From: JACDAN01 sp036554945
GTDB taxonomy: Bacteria; Actinomycetota; Thermoleophilia; Gaiellales; Gaiellaceae
Length of the DNA stretch: 6,592 bases
Direction of reading: 5' to 3'
NCBI GenBank assembly: GCA_036554945.1
Contig: DATBMH010000056.1
Span: 1 to 6,592, forward strand
Shown here piece after piece: positions 1 through 5,869 of this stretch. Within the stretch, counting starts at the first letter, position 1; the number at the start of each line of letters is the position of its first letter. The position numbers and the translations under genes are program-made. The notes below the pieces were generated by a model. The model searched no databases. It saw nothing but the letters and a program-made list of their open reading frames with translations, and was not told the origin of the DNA.

Positions 1-752
1 CACGTGTAGGGGTGCTGCGGTCGCCTGAAGAGATTGTCGACGGCGGCCTGCTCCTGGATCCTCGCCGCGTACATGACGACCACGTCGTCGGCGACCTCCG
101 CCACGACGCCGAGGTCGTGAGTGATGACGATGATCGCGCTCCCGAACTCCTGCTGGAGCCGGTTCATCAGCGAGAGGATCTGCGCCTGCGTCGTCACGTC
201 GAGCGCGGTCGTCGGCTCGTCCGCGATCAGCAGGTCGGGGTCGTTCACGAGCGCCATCGCGATCATGACGCGCTGGCGCATCCCGCCCGAGAACTGGTGC
301 GGGTAGTCGTCGATCCGGCGCTCGGCGCGCGGGATGCCGACGGCCCTGAGCAGCTCGAGCGCGCGCGCCTTCGCCGTCTTCTTCGTGACGTCGCGGTGCA
401 GGAGGATCGCCTCGACGAGCTGCCTCCCGACGGTGTGCACCGGGTTCAGCGACGTCATCGGGTCCTGGAAGATCATCGCGATGTCGTTGCCGCGGATCTC
501 CCGGAGGCGGCTCTGCTTCATCGTCAGCAGGTCCTCGCCGTTGAAGAGCGCTTCCCCGCTCGTGATCGTGTTCCGGCGGTTGTTCAGCCCCATGATCGTC
601 AGGCAGGTGACGCTCTTCCCGCAGCCCGACTCCCCGACGATCCCGAGCGTCTTGCCCTTCTCGACCGAGAAGTTGACGCCGTCGACGGCCTTGACGATGC
701 CGTCGTCCGTGCGGAAGTGGGTCTTGAGGTCGTTGACCTCGAGCAGGGCCAT
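1..752 (-). CDS. dppD: Peptide-type ABC transporter ATP-binding protein (DppD/OppD family), 3' end cut by window edge
   Basis: This is the cytoplasmic ATPase that should power the Dpp/Opp-type importer encoded upstream. The reading frame starts at ATG 752 and stays open for 250 codons to the left edge, so the C-terminus is missing. All nucleotide-binding motifs are visible: Walker A GESGCGKS (residues 40-47), Q-loop FQDPMTSLNP (Gln96), ABC signature FSGGMRQRV (154-162), Walker B LLIADEPTTALD (174-185) and the H-loop His212 in ITHDLGVV. The last visible residues, HPYT, match the start of the family's C-terminal oligopeptide-transporter extension (usual full length about 320-350 aa). ATG 752 is supported by an AGGAGA Shine-Dalgarno 10 nt upstream and by the typical opening MALLEVNDLKTHF. 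It begins 25 bp after the permease B stop, so the two are probably co-transcribed. The Dpp name reflects family only; Opp or another solute is equally possible. Confidence 0.95.
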   Translation of the reverse strand, partial: MALLEVNDLKTHFRTDDGIVKAVDGVNFSVEKGKTLGIVGESGCGKSVTCLTIMGLNNRRNTITSGEALFNGEDLLTMKQSRLREIRGNDIAMIFQDPMTSLNPVHTVGRQLVEAILLHRDVTKKTAKARALELLRAVGIPRAERRIDDYPHQFSGGMRQRVMIAMALVNDPDLLIADEPTTALDVTTQAQILSLMNRLQQEFGSAIIVITHDLGVVAEVADDVVVMYAARIQEQAAVDNLFRRPQHPYT

Positions 753-762
753 GGCTAACCGG

Positions 763-768
763 TCTCCT
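763..768 (-). promoter_or_regulatory. Shine-Dalgarno site for the ATPase gene
   Basis: On the minus strand AGGAGA lies 10 nt before ATG 752. It supports that start over the nearby ATG at 775, which reaches a TAG after six codons. The site falls in the 25-bp gap between the permease B stop codon and the ATPase start. Confidence 0.6.
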
Positions 769-777
769 GGCGCATGG

Positions 778-1773
778 CTACGAGAGCCTAATGCGCGGGT
801 CGATCACTGCATAGAGGAGGTCGACGAAGAGGTTGAAGACGATGACGCAGATGGTTGCGAACACGACGATCCCCATCACCGCGGGCAGGTCGAAGCCCTC
901 CAGCCCCTGGACGGCGCGCCGTCCGAGGCCGGGCAGGCCGAAGACGCTCTCGGTGAAGACGGCGCCTCCGAGCGCCACGCCGATGTCCATGCCGAGCATG
1001 GTCACCACCGGCAGCATCGCGTTGCGCAACACGTGCGAGCGCATGACGAGCCACTCGGGCGCGCCCTTGGCGCGCGCGGTCCGCACGTAGTCCTCGTTCA
1101 TGGCTTCTAGGACGTTCGCGCGGATCATTCGGACGTAGAGCGCGGCGAAGAGAATCGCGAACGTGATCCACGGGAGCACGAGCGCGTGCGCCCACTCGAC
1201 CGGACCGCCGCAGTCGGTCGACGGGTCGATCATGTCGCAGTAGCCCCCGAGCGGCGTCAGCCCCGCCTTGTACCCGACGAAGTAGATGAGGATCAGCCCG
1301 ATCCAGACCGGGTGGGCGGAGATCCCGATCAGGACGAACACCATGGCTGATCGGTCTAACAGGGATCGTGGCCGGAGCGCGGAGAGAATGCCGACGGGAA
1401 CGGCGATCAGCATCCAGAGGATCGCGCCACCGAAGACCAGCGAGGCCGTGACCGGCGCCGCGTCCTTGATGATCTCGGTGACGGGCTGGCGCGTCGCGTA
1501 GGAGCGGCCGAGCGAGGGATCCTTGAGGTGGAAGCCGCCGTCGAAGCTGACGGGCATCAGGCCACCGAGGAAGCGTCCGTACTGCACGACGACCGGGTCG
1601 TCCAGGCCCATCTGCTTGCGGACGCGCTCCACCTGGTCGGGTGGCGCCTGAGGGCCGGCGATGAGCCGCGCGGGCTCTGCCGGAACGAGGAAGAAGATGA
1701 TGTACGAGACAATTGTGACGGCGAGGAAGAGCACGCCTGCCCACAGAAGTCGCCTGATCAGATACCTGTACAT
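778..1773 (-). CDS. dppB: Peptide-type ABC transporter permease (DppB/OppB family)
   Basis: A 331-aa integral membrane subunit, one half of the inner-membrane channel of a Dpp/Opp-type importer. The N-terminus MYRYLIRRLLWAG leads into the first membrane helix (about 10-31). It is followed by the family's extracytoplasmic segment (PAEPARL, then QMGLDDPVVVQYGRFL, to about residue 75). Further hydrophobic segments lie near 109-131, 143-167, 196-216, 255-275 and 297-323. The EAA coupling loop that docks on the ATPase is at about 223-253 (EAMNEDYVRTARAKGAP), and the protein ends with the typical IDPRIRLS. Length is normal for the family. Cys179 and Cys188 flank a short loop (YCDMIDPSTDCGG) predicted outside and might form a disulfide. 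ATG 1773 fits the family N-terminus, but the upstream GGACGG-like stretch is a weak ribosome site. Codon 139 is TTA, a rare leucine codon here. The gene lies 120 bp after the binding-protein gene, beyond a terminator, so expression needs read-through or its own promoter. Confidence 0.96.
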   Translation of the reverse strand: MYRYLIRRLLWAGVLFLAVTIVSYIIFFLVPAEPARLIAGPQAPPDQVERVRKQMGLDDPVVVQYGRFLGGLMPVSFDGGFHLKDPSLGRSYATRQPVTEIIKDAAPVTASLVFGGAILWMLIAVPVGILSALRPRSLLDRSAMVFVLIGISAHPVWIGLILIYFVGYKAGLTPLGGYCDMIDPSTDCGGPVEWAHALVLPWITFAILFAALYVRMIRANVLEAMNEDYVRTARAKGAPEWLVMRSHVLRNAMLPVVTMLGMDIGVALGGAVFTESVFGLPGLGRRAVQGLEGFDLPAVMGIVVFATICVIVFNLFVDLLYAVIDPRIRLS

Positions 1774-1846
1774 TCGGGCCGCCCGTCCGGATCGGGAAAG
1801 AGGGTCGAAAGCTTACCGCTGTACATCGATTTTCGCCGCAGGGAAC

Positions 1847-1882
1847 AGAAAAGGGCGCCGGCCGGAGCCGGCGCCCTTTTCT
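1847..1882 (-). terminator. Strong symmetric intrinsic terminator after the binding-protein gene
   Basis: A perfect inverted repeat: GGGCGCCGGC (1853-1862) pairs with GCCGGCGCCC (1867-1876) around a 4-nt loop. The flanking AGAAAA (1847-1852) and TTTTCT (1877-1882) extend the pairing to 16 bp. Read on the minus strand the GC stem is followed by TTTTCTGTT, the classical U-tract, and it starts 11 nt beyond the binding-protein stop codon. It also has a T-run on the plus strand, so it could work both ways. Being inside a transporter cassette, it probably gives partial termination, or protects the 3' end, so that binding protein exceeds permease. That role is inferred. Confidence 0.88.
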
Positions 1883-1893
1883 TCAGCAGCGCT

Positions 1894-3579
1894 CTACGAG
1901 TTGAGGCAGAGCGACGCGTAGTCCCACGTGAACACCGGGTGATAGTGGTAGCACCCGACGCGCGAGGAGACGTAGTGCCGGTCGTTCGGGCTCCCGAACG
2001 TCGCCAGCGGCGCACCGTTCCGCGCCAGGTCGATGTCCAGGTTGCTGAACGCCCGGTACCGAGGCACGCCCACCAACGTCTTCGCCCGGGCGATCTTGCG
2101 GTTGAAGGCCGCCGAGTTGAAGTACGAGAAGTTGACGTTGTTGGCAGGCCGGATCGTCGTTCCGTCGACCAGGAAGATGAAGTCGTACGGATCGAAGTAG
2201 TCCATGTGCCAACCCTCGAGGGTCAGATCGAACGGCTCACCGCGCCGCCCGGTCAGCTCGAACTGCGTCGCCCGCGGGAACAGCTTGATGTCCATGTTCA
2301 AGCCGATGTTCCGCAGGTTGGCCTGCACGATCTGGCACTGCGCAGGGGCCGGAGCCCGGTTCGAGCAGTAGAACACGCCGTCGCCGCCGCGCTGCTGACC
2401 ATTCGAGAGAGTCCTCGCCTGGTTCAGATTCGGGCGCCGCGGGTAGATGGCGACGTTCTTGAAGCCGCGCATGCTCGGCGGCATGTACTGGTCGTTGGTG
2501 ACGCCGGAGTACGCGCCACGCTGGGTCATGATCGCCTGGCGGTCGATCACGAAGTTGACGGCCTTCTTCAGCCGGACGTTCCCGGCCGTCGAGTGCCGCC
2601 CACCACTCGGGGCGCCGAAGAGACGCCGCTCGTGGTTCATCGCCAGGTAGAGGATCGTCGGTGCGGGGTTCGCGAAGTAGCGGCCCGGGGACCCCTTCTT
2701 CACGCCGTACCGCCGACCGAGCTCCGCGTGCGCTGCGGGCGGGATGTCGCCCGTGTCGGTCGCGCCACGGTCGATGTTCAGCTTGATCGTCTCGAGCGGG
2801 AGCCCGATGTCGATCACGAAGCTGTTCACGTTGCCCTTCACCGGACCGCGATAGAAGCGGTTCCGGGCGAGGACGATCCGGCGGTTCTTCGTCCACTCCT
2901 GGATGAAGTACGGGCCCGACCCGACAACCGGGGCCGAGACGCCGTCCGGGTTGACCGGCAGGTTCGTCGGGATGCCGCAGAAGAACGGCATCGCGAGACG
3001 AGACAGCAGGTCAGGAGCCCGCTTCGTCATCCGGATCCGAAGCGTGTACGCGTTCGGGGTGGTGATGCCGGAGGCGCGCGACGCGTTGCCGTCGATGACG
3101 GCCCTTGCGCCGGCGATGTCCTCGATGAACGGCTGAGCCGGAGAGGCCATCCGCCGCTGCAGCGCACGGTTGATCGCCCACGCGAAGTTGCGCGCGTTGA
3201 GCGGCTGCCCGTTGCTGAGGCGGTACGTCCTCTTCAGCGTGAACGTGTAGATCAGACCGTTACCCGAAATGCGCGGGAAGCCCTGAGCCACCTCGGGCAC
3301 GAGCCGCGACCCACGGGGGGCCGGCGCGTGCGGGTAGTTCAGGAGCATCGAGCACGTCGAGTACGCGATCGTCCACGACGGCACGTAGTACCAGAGCGAC
3401 GGATCGACGTAGTCGATGTCGACGCTCAGGGAGTGCTTGAACGTGCCGCCGACTCTTGCGTCTCCGGCCTGCTTGCCCTGAGGCGCAGCGCTGACCGTCG
3501 GGCCCGCAACAGCGGACGCCGCCAGCAGCCCGGCACCGACCAGGAGCATCGCGACCGAGAGCATGAGTCGTCTGTGCAT
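1894..3579 (-). CDS. Secreted ABC transporter substrate-binding protein, family 5 (peptide/nickel type)
   Basis: A 561-aa extracytoplasmic solute receptor that should deliver its ligand to the adjacent permeases. It begins with a signal peptide: basic MHRR, a hydrophobic core at about 5-25, and a plausible signal peptidase I site near AVA-GP (about 25). No cysteine is present in this region, so it is not an obvious lipoprotein. The mature part has the SBP_bac_5 layout: the GGTF opening with DYVDPSLWYY (44-65), LVPEVAQGFPRISGNGLIYTF (93-113), LSNGQPLNARNFAWAINRAL (121-140), GSGPYFIQEW (220-229), NVRLKKAVNFVIDRQAI (334-350) and DLTLEGWHMDYFDPYDF (451-467). Six cysteines (76, 201, 405, 415, 543, 558) could form disulfides, with 405/415 and 543/558 the closest pairs. 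ATG 3579 was chosen because AAAGGAG lies 4 nt upstream and the signal peptide starts there; a GTG at 3609 in the same frame lacks a ribosome site. The ligand cannot be told from the sequence. Confidence 0.93.
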   Translation of the reverse strand: MHRRLMLSVAMLLVGAGLLAASAVAGPTVSAAPQGKQAGDARVGGTFKHSLSVDIDYVDPSLWYYVPSWTIAYSTCSMLLNYPHAPAPRGSRLVPEVAQGFPRISGNGLIYTFTLKRTYRLSNGQPLNARNFAWAINRALQRRMASPAQPFIEDIAGARAVIDGNASRASGITTPNAYTLRIRMTKRAPDLLSRLAMPFFCGIPTNLPVNPDGVSAPVVGSGPYFIQEWTKNRRIVLARNRFYRGPVKGNVNSFVIDIGLPLETIKLNIDRGATDTGDIPPAAHAELGRRYGVKKGSPGRYFANPAPTILYLAMNHERRLFGAPSGGRHSTAGNVRLKKAVNFVIDRQAIMTQRGAYSGVTNDQYMPPSMRGFKNVAIYPRRPNLNQARTLSNGQQRGGDGVFYCSNRAPAPAQCQIVQANLRNIGLNMDIKLFPRATQFELTGRRGEPFDLTLEGWHMDYFDPYDFIFLVDGTTIRPANNVNFSYFNSAAFNRKIARAKTLVGVPRYRAFSNLDIDLARNGAPLATFGSPNDRHYVSSRVGCYHYHPVFTWDYASLCLNS

Positions 3580-3583
3580 GAGA

Positions 3584-3590
3584 CTCCTTT
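3584..3590 (-). promoter_or_regulatory. Shine-Dalgarno site deciding the binding-protein start
   Basis: AAAGGAG on the minus strand ends 4 nt before ATG 3579. This is the strongest ribosome-binding match in the window. It favours the ATG over the in-frame GTG at 3609, which would place ten extra residues before the signal peptide and has no purine-rich site upstream. Confidence 0.7.
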
Positions 3591-3626
3591 CCGCGTTTCG
3601 AGCCGACACAGGCGGTTGCGTCGACC

Positions 3627-3646
3627 CGGGACGCGCATGCGTCCCG
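3627..3646 (-). other. Perfect hairpin in the spacer before the binding-protein gene
   Basis: CGGGACGC (3627-3634) and GCGTCCCG (3639-3646) form an 8-bp perfect stem with a 4-nt loop. It lies in the 130-bp spacer after permease C (stop at 3710) and 47 nt before the binding-protein start. No T-run follows on the minus strand, so it is not a standard intrinsic terminator. It could be a leader RNA structure, an mRNA-stabilising stem or an operator; the sequence does not decide between these. Upstream of it (about 3648-3671) TCTGATC occurs twice, 14 bp apart start to start. Confidence 0.45.
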
Positions 3647-3709
3647 TCCGATCAGACGACCGTGATCAGAGTTAGTTAGCGGGTGATTAAGAGAACTGCT
3701 CGGCCCGCA

Positions 3710-4786
3710 TCAGTGAGCCGAAGCCCGCGGGTCGAATGCATCCCGAAGGCCGTCGCCGAGCAGGTTGAACGAGAGCGTCGTGATCAGCACAGCGGCCCCC
3801 GGCCAGACCATCAGCCACGGCTGCTGGAGGTAGAACTCCGGCGCCGTCGACAGCAGGGATCCCCAGCTCGCCGTGGGGAGCTTGATGCCGACGCCGAGGA
3901 ACGAGAGCCCGGCCTCGAAGAGCACGAACTGCGCGACGATCAGCGTCGAGTAGACGATCATCGGCGCGACCAGGTGGGGCAGCAGGTGCGACCGGATGAT
4001 CCGCCAGTCGCTCGAGCCCACCATCTGCGCCGCCTCGATGAACTCCTTCTCGCGAAGCGAGAGCACCTGCGCGCGGATGATCCGGGCCGGGTAGAACCAG
4101 CCGAAGACGCCGCCGACGAGGACGAGCATCACCACGCCGGGAGGTATGGCCCCGCCGAACGTGATGTCCTGCATACGGTCGCCGACGGTCGCGGCGAGCG
4201 CGATCACGAACAGGAGCAAGGGGAAGGCCATCACGATCTCCGTCAGACGCGAGATCAGCGAATCGATCCAGCCTCGGAAGAAGCCGGCGGTCGCTCCTAA
4301 CAGCACGCCGATGAACATCGAGAGGAGCGTCGCGCCGATGGCGACCATGAGCGAGACGCGCGCGCCGTACAGCAGGCGGAGCAGCTCGTCCCGGCCCAGG
4401 GTGTCCGCGGTGCCCAGCGGGAAGTAGACGTCCTCCTCGACCCCCGTCTCCGGGTTGAAGTTCTTCGCGTGGGTGTTCGGCCCGACCGGAACGAGGTTCA
4501 GGTCGACGCCGACGCCGGGGCTCGGATAGATGTCGTTCGGGCCGTGCCCGAGCCACCGCTCGGCGAGCGGTCCGCCGATGGTGGCGGCGAGGATCAGGAG
4601 GATGATCACGCAGCCGCTGGCGATCGCGACCTTGTCCTTCTTGAAGCGGAGCCACACCTGCTCCCAGTAGCCGCGGGCGCGAACCGCCTGGACCTCGCCC
4701 AGATGCGCGCCGCTTTCCAGCGCAACCTCGGCGGCGAGCCCAGCGCCGGCCGAGAGAACTTCGCGTCCTTGATCTTTCTTTGCCAT
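3710..4786 (-). CDS. dppC: Peptide-type ABC transporter permease (DppC/OppC family)
   Basis: A 358-aa integral membrane protein, the partner of the DppB-type permease in the importer channel. A cytoplasmic N-terminal stretch of about 50 residues ends in WLRFKKDKVA, the usual OppC N-terminal motif, and runs into the first membrane helix (about 54-74). The conserved LGTADTLGRDELLRLLYGARVSL (125-147; family form GTDxxGRD) precedes the transport domain, with hydrophobic segments near 144-168, 184-204, 216-236, 275-298 and 326-346. The EAA loop that contacts the ATPase is at about 248-270 (EFIEAAQMVGSSDWRIIRSH). The C-terminus NLLGDGLRDAFDPR is typical. Length is at the upper end of the family because of the N-terminal stretch. 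No clear Shine-Dalgarno precedes ATG 4786; the bases before it are C-rich. Codon 163 is TTA. It is the first gene of the transporter block, placed ahead of the binding-protein gene rather than next to permease B. Confidence 0.95.
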   Translation of the reverse strand: MAKKDQGREVLSAGAGLAAEVALESGAHLGEVQAVRARGYWEQVWLRFKKDKVAIASGCVIILLILAATIGGPLAERWLGHGPNDIYPSPGVGVDLNLVPVGPNTHAKNFNPETGVEEDVYFPLGTADTLGRDELLRLLYGARVSLMVAIGATLLSMFIGVLLGATAGFFRGWIDSLISRLTEIVMAFPLLLFVIALAATVGDRMQDITFGGAIPPGVVMLVLVGGVFGWFYPARIIRAQVLSLREKEFIEAAQMVGSSDWRIIRSHLLPHLVAPMIVYSTLIVAQFVLFEAGLSFLGVGIKLPTASWGSLLSTAPEFYLQQPWLMVWPGAAVLITTLSFNLLGDGLRDAFDPRASAH

Positions 4787-4798
4787 CCGGGGGTCTAG

Positions 4799-4833
4799 AG
4801 CATAACGGCGGGAATCCGCCGCTTTCGATTAGA
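4799..4833 (-). promoter_or_regulatory. Possible promoter region for the transporter block
   Basis: Just upstream of ATG 4786 the base composition becomes more AT-rich. On the minus strand there are two -10-like hexamers: TCTAAT (4828-4833, five of six matches to TATAAT) and TATGCT (4799-4804, four of six). Neither has a good -35 element at the right distance. Between them lies a 6-bp hairpin, CGGCGG/CCGCCG (4806-4811 with 4816-4821). If TATGCT were used, the transcript would start within a few bases of the ATG, giving a nearly leaderless message, which would fit the missing ribosome site. This is weak motif evidence only. Confidence 0.25.
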
Positions 4834-4870
4834 CGTTCTTATTGCCCCCGGGTTAGCTTCGCGTTCACCG

Positions 4871-4893
4871 AGGAACGGGCTCTGCCCGTTCCT
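4871..4893 (-). other. Perfect hairpin in the atpG-dppC spacer
   Basis: AGGAACGGGC (4871-4880) pairs perfectly with GCCCGTTCCT (4884-4893) around a 3-nt loop. GGTGAA is repeated in direct orientation on the minus strand, once on each side (about 4864-4869 and 4896-4901), and CACCGAGG (4866-4873) could also pair with CCTTGGTG further right. There is no T-run on the minus strand after the stem, so it would be a poor factor-independent terminator. It may be an RNA stability stem or a copy of a small dispersed intergenic repeat; only a genome-wide search would tell. Confidence 0.45.
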
Positions 4894-4946
4894 CCTTCAC
4901 CCGCCCTTGGTGAGGGGAGCGGCGTCGCGTTGCTCGGCCGCGCGGC

Positions 4947-4966
4947 GGAAAGTCGTGAGACTTTCC
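4947..4966 (-). terminator. Hairpin just after atpG, possible end of the atpA-atpG transcript
   Basis: GGAAAGTC (4947-4954) and GACTTTCC (4959-4966) form an 8-bp perfect stem with a 4-nt loop, beginning 18 nt beyond the atpG stop codon. The position suits a transcript end. The following minus-strand bases are GC-rich (a GCCGCGCGGC palindrome at about 4937-4946), not a T-run, so termination would have to be atypical or Rho-assisted. It could instead be a 3'-end processing or stabilising structure. Confidence 0.4.
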
Positions 4967-4984
4967 TCCAGATGCCTGGCAGGT

Positions 4985-5869
4985 TCAGGCGGTCAGGGCG
5001 TCGGCGCCGGCGACGACCTCGAGGATCTCCTGGGTGATCTCGGCCTGGCGTGCTCGGTTCATCGCGAGCGTCAGGCTCTCGATCAGCTCGGCGGCGTTCT
5101 TGGAGGCGTTGCGCATCGCGGTCATCCGCGCGCCCTGCTCGGACGCGGCCGACTCGAGCAGCGCCCGGTAGAGCTCGGTCTCGACGTACACCGGCAGCAG
5201 CCGCTCGAGGATCTGCTCGGGCTCGGGCTCGTAGATGAAGTCGCCGACGAGCTCCGGCGGGGCATCCTCGCCCGCCTCGAGGACGCTTTCCGGGATCGGC
5301 AGGATCTCCTGCTCGACGACGCGCTGGACGAGCGGCGACTCGAAGTGGTTGTAGACGACGATCACCTGGTCGACCTCTTCCTCGGCGTAGAGCTCGGTGA
5401 TGTGGTGCGCGATCGCCTTGGCGTCCGAGTACGCGGGGCGGTCGCTGAACCCGATCCACGCCTGCGAGACGTCGTAGCGCCGGAAGCGGAGGGTCGAGGC
5501 TCCCTTGCGGCCGGAGACGAGCCAGCGGACGTCGACGCCGTCGCGGCGCAGCCGTTGCTCGACTGCGAAGACGTGCCGCAGGATCTGCGCGTTGAATGCG
5601 CCGGCCAGGCCGCGGTCCCCGGTCAGCCCGAGGATCGCCGCCGTCCGGATCTCGCGCCGCTGGAGCAGCGGCAGCCCGCGCACCGAGGTGCTGGCGCGGG
5701 CGGTGCCGACCATCAGCTCGAGCATCCGGTCGGCGTACGGCCGCATCGCCTCGATCCGGGCCTGGGCCCGCCGCAGGCGGGCGCCCGCGACGAGCTCCAT
5801 CGCCTTCGTGATCTTGCGCGTGTTCTTGACCGAGGAGACCCGGCGCTTGATGTCCTGGACGGACGCCAT
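4985..5869 (-). CDS. atpG: F1Fo ATP synthase gamma subunit
   Basis: A 294-aa protein, the central rotating shaft of the F1 sector, which couples proton-driven rotation of the c-ring to catalysis in the alpha/beta hexamer. The N-terminal helix is typical: DIKRRVSSVKNTRKITKAMELVAGARLRRAQ (about 6-36). The conserved LTGDRGLAGAFNAQI lies at 82-96. The C-terminal helix carries the family signature SEQGARMTAMRNASKNA (243-259) and IESLTLAMNRARQAEITQEILEVVAGADAL (263-292). Length is normal, and the EAGEDAPPELVGDFIYEPEPE segment (198-218) precedes the last helix. ATG 5869 directly follows the atpA stop codon (TAGATG) with GAGGGG 3 nt upstream inside the end of atpA, indicating translational coupling. 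The odd point is downstream: the usual atpD and atpC do not follow. Confidence 0.98.
   Translation of the reverse strand: MASVQDIKRRVSSVKNTRKITKAMELVAGARLRRAQARIEAMRPYADRMLELMVGTARASTSVRGLPLLQRREIRTAAILGLTGDRGLAGAFNAQILRHVFAVEQRLRRDGVDVRWLVSGRKGASTLRFRRYDVSQAWIGFSDRPAYSDAKAIAHHITELYAEEEVDQVIVVYNHFESPLVQRVVEQEILPIPESVLEAGEDAPPELVGDFIYEPEPEQILERLLPVYVETELYRALLESAASEQGARMTAMRNASKNAAELIESLTLAMNRARQAEITQEILEVVAGADALTA

Noticed and set aside
12..758. A 248-codon plus-strand frame opposite the ATPase gene
   Set aside because: The minus strand encodes a full set of ABC ATPase motifs; this frame is its charged, low-complexity complement.
773..775. ATG at 775 as the ATPase start
   Set aside because: It is in another frame and stops after six codons.
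3580..3609. GTG at 3609 as the binding-protein start
   Set aside because: No ribosome site precedes it and it would put a polar ten-residue extension before a normal signal peptide; ATG 3579 has AAAGGAG upstream.
1528..3675. A 715-codon open frame on the plus strand across the binding-protein gene
   Set aside because: Its translation is arginine- and aspartate/valine-rich low-complexity sequence, typical of an antisense frame in GC-rich DNA, and it lies over a clear family 5 binding protein and the terminator.
3687..4655. A 322-codon minus-strand frame overlapping permease C
   Set aside because: Arginine-rich out-of-frame sequence over a permease with clear family motifs.
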